DNA of 7,009 nucleotides, taken from contig DASYYE010000003.1 of NCBI GenBank assembly GCA_035946955.1, forward strand, positions 1-7,009. The letters run 5' to 3'. The notes beneath the pieces are model-generated. The model saw nothing but the letters and a program-made list of their open reading frames with translations. It did not search any database and had not been told where the DNA came from. Origin of the DNA: DASYYE01 sp035946955. Lineage in GTDB: Bacteria > Actinomycetota > Actinomycetes > Streptosporangiales > Streptosporangiaceae. Made by a program: the position numbers and the translations under genes. Numbering within the stretch: the stretch's first letter is position 1; each line of letters starts with the position of its first letter. This document shows, piece after piece, positions 5,998 through 7,009 of the stretch.

Positions 5998-6060
5998 AAT
6001 CCTGCCGCCGCCGCGGTGTTCCGCAGCGGTGCTGTTCTGTGCTGGCCCGCGGGGTAGTGG

Positions 6061-7009
6061 CTAGGTGGATGTGGTGACCTGGGTGCCGTCGGGCGCCAGG
6101 ATGATCCAGGTCGGTCCCGGCTCGAAGACCATGGGGTTGCCACCGGTGTCGAAGTAGCTGGTGACGTCGCCGAGCTTCTGCTTGGACCAGATGCCGCCGA
6201 CAGCGGTGCCCGTGGTCCCACCGCCCGCGCCGCCCGAGAACACCTGCGTCTGGCCCGTGCCGAGCACCTGGGCACTCGGCACGCTCAGGCCCGTCTTGGG
6301 GCCCACCTTGATCTGCTTGTACGAGACCGTCTGGATGACCAGGTTCGCGACCTGCACGGCCGGACCGCCGCGGGTGAGCGACCACCGGTCCGCGTGGCCG
6401 TCAAACGTCCAGACCTGGGTGCCGGCACCCGGGATGTGCACCTTCACCGATGCTGGCCGCGACTCGCGGACACCCAGCGTCTGGGAGCCAGCGGTCCAGT
6501 ACGGGAAGAGCGCCGTGGGCGCGGTGGCCTTGGCTTTGGCGGCCGGGCGGTTGAACGCCCGGGTGGACACGGTGTACGCGCCCGCACTGCCTTTGTAGAG
6601 CCCAGCGTCGGTGGCTTGCCCCATGTCCAGGACGCTGGAGGCGTCGAGCAGCTTGATGAAGTACTTGGCAGCGGCGCCGTGGTAGGCCACCACGGGGTGC
6701 AGTACCGCCAGGGCCATCCGGTCCGTGGGCTGAGTGGTCGTCACCGGCCCCACGGCGCTGGCCTGCTGTGACTGGAACACGGCGATGTAACGCACTGGAC
6801 TGGTGACCTCCTCCCACACCACGTCGGCGGCATTGAGCCCCTGCGGCTTCGTGCCCGCCACCACCACTGCGACTGCTGGCCTCGCTGCCGCGGCTGCGCT
6901 GCTGGCCGGCAGGCCGGTCAGCGGCGCCATCGGTCCGGCCGGGCTGGCCGAAGGGCTTGGCGAGGGTGCGGACGGGGTGAGCAGCGGGTCCGCATTGACA
7001 GATCCGCCG
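6061..7009 (-). CDS. DUF3048 (YerB-type) exported protein, N-terminus outside window
   Basis: The frame is open from the right edge (first full codon at 7008) to TAG at 6061-6063, giving 315 residues without the N-terminus. The ATG at 6930 is internal: frame and composition continue upstream of it. The visible start is a Pro/Ser/Ala-rich linker (TPSAPSPSPSASPAGP), the usual spacer after a lipoprotein signal, so a lipobox is expected just outside the window. PLTGLPA opens the DUF3048 N-terminal domain. It is followed by GLNAADVVWEEV, the AVFQSQ..AVGPV segment and a conserved YHGAA. The C-terminal domain ends with GGIWSKQK, a YFDTGGNPMVFEPGPTWI block and the terminus. The protein is probably anchored on the outer face of the membrane. 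The family, named after Bacillus YerB, has no established biochemical function that I can state. It lies just ahead of the ligase and flippase genes and probably shares their transcript, suggesting a role in surface assembly. Confidence 0.88.
   Translation of the reverse strand, partial: GGSVNADPLLTPSAPSPSPSASPAGPMAPLTGLPASSAAAAARPAVAVVVAGTKPQGLNAADVVWEEVTSPVRYIAVFQSQQASAVGPVTTTQPTDRMALAVLHPVVAYHGAAAKYFIKLLDASSVLDMGQATDAGLYKGSAGAYTVSTRAFNRPAAKAKATAPTALFPYWTAGSQTLGVRESRPASVKVHIPGAGTQVWTFDGHADRWSLTRGGPAVQVANLVIQTVSYKQIKVGPKTGLSVPSAQVLGTGQTQVFSGGAGGGTTGTAVGGIWSKQKLGDVTSYFDTGGNPMVFEPGPTWIILAPDGTQVTTST

Noticed and set aside
4573..6057. Long plus-strand ORF of 494 codons opposite the ligase gene
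   Set aside because: It is the antisense shadow of a GC-rich gene. The protein is rich in Asp/Glu/Arg/His/Pro with no recognisable motif, whereas the minus frame has clear membrane segments and a strong ribosome binding site.
5986..6060. Terminator between the DUF3048 and ligase genes
   Set aside because: Only very short CCGC/GCGG self-complementary words are present and no T-run, so read-through into the ligase gene is the simpler view.

Overview
The window is high-GC DNA with strong G/C preference at third codon positions, rare AT-rich codons, a GTG start and Pro/Ala/Arg-rich proteins, which points to an actinobacterium. The genus cannot be told from the sequence. All five supported genes lie on the minus strand, so the transcribed order runs from the right edge to the left. 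Nothing looks like an rRNA, tRNA, CRISPR array, insertion sequence or phage gene.

In transcription order: (1) 7009-6061, a DUF3048 (YerB-type) exported, probably lipid-anchored protein whose N-terminus lies beyond the right edge; (2) 5985-4492, a polytopic O-antigen ligase/Wzy-type glycan polymerase or ligase with a strong Shine-Dalgarno and a GTG start; (3) 4485-2608, a 14-helix Wzx/MurJ-type flippase of the MOP superfamily, starting 6 bases after gene 2; (4) a 541-base gap (2607-2067) holding several perfect inverted repeats, one terminator-like hairpin and a doubtful 114-codon leader ORF; (5) 2066-711, an APH-fold small-molecule kinase with an unusually long N-terminal domain; (6) a 104-base gap with a hairpin and a possible promoter; (7) 606-1, a PAPS-dependent sulfotransferase cut by the left edge.

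Together this reads as part of a cell-surface or exopolysaccharide locus. The flippase would move a lipid-linked glycan across the membrane and the ligase/polymerase would join units on the outer face. The kinase and sulfotransferase could decorate the sugar or its precursor with phosphate and sulfate in the cytoplasm. The DUF3048 protein would act outside the membrane in an unknown role. No glycosyltransferase or chain-length regulator is in the window, so they would be expected beyond its edges.

No clearly new system is proven here. The most unusual parts are the structured gap ahead of the kinase, the kinase's unexplained N-terminal domain, and the pairing of a kinase with a sulfotransferase beside a Wzx/Wzy-type module.
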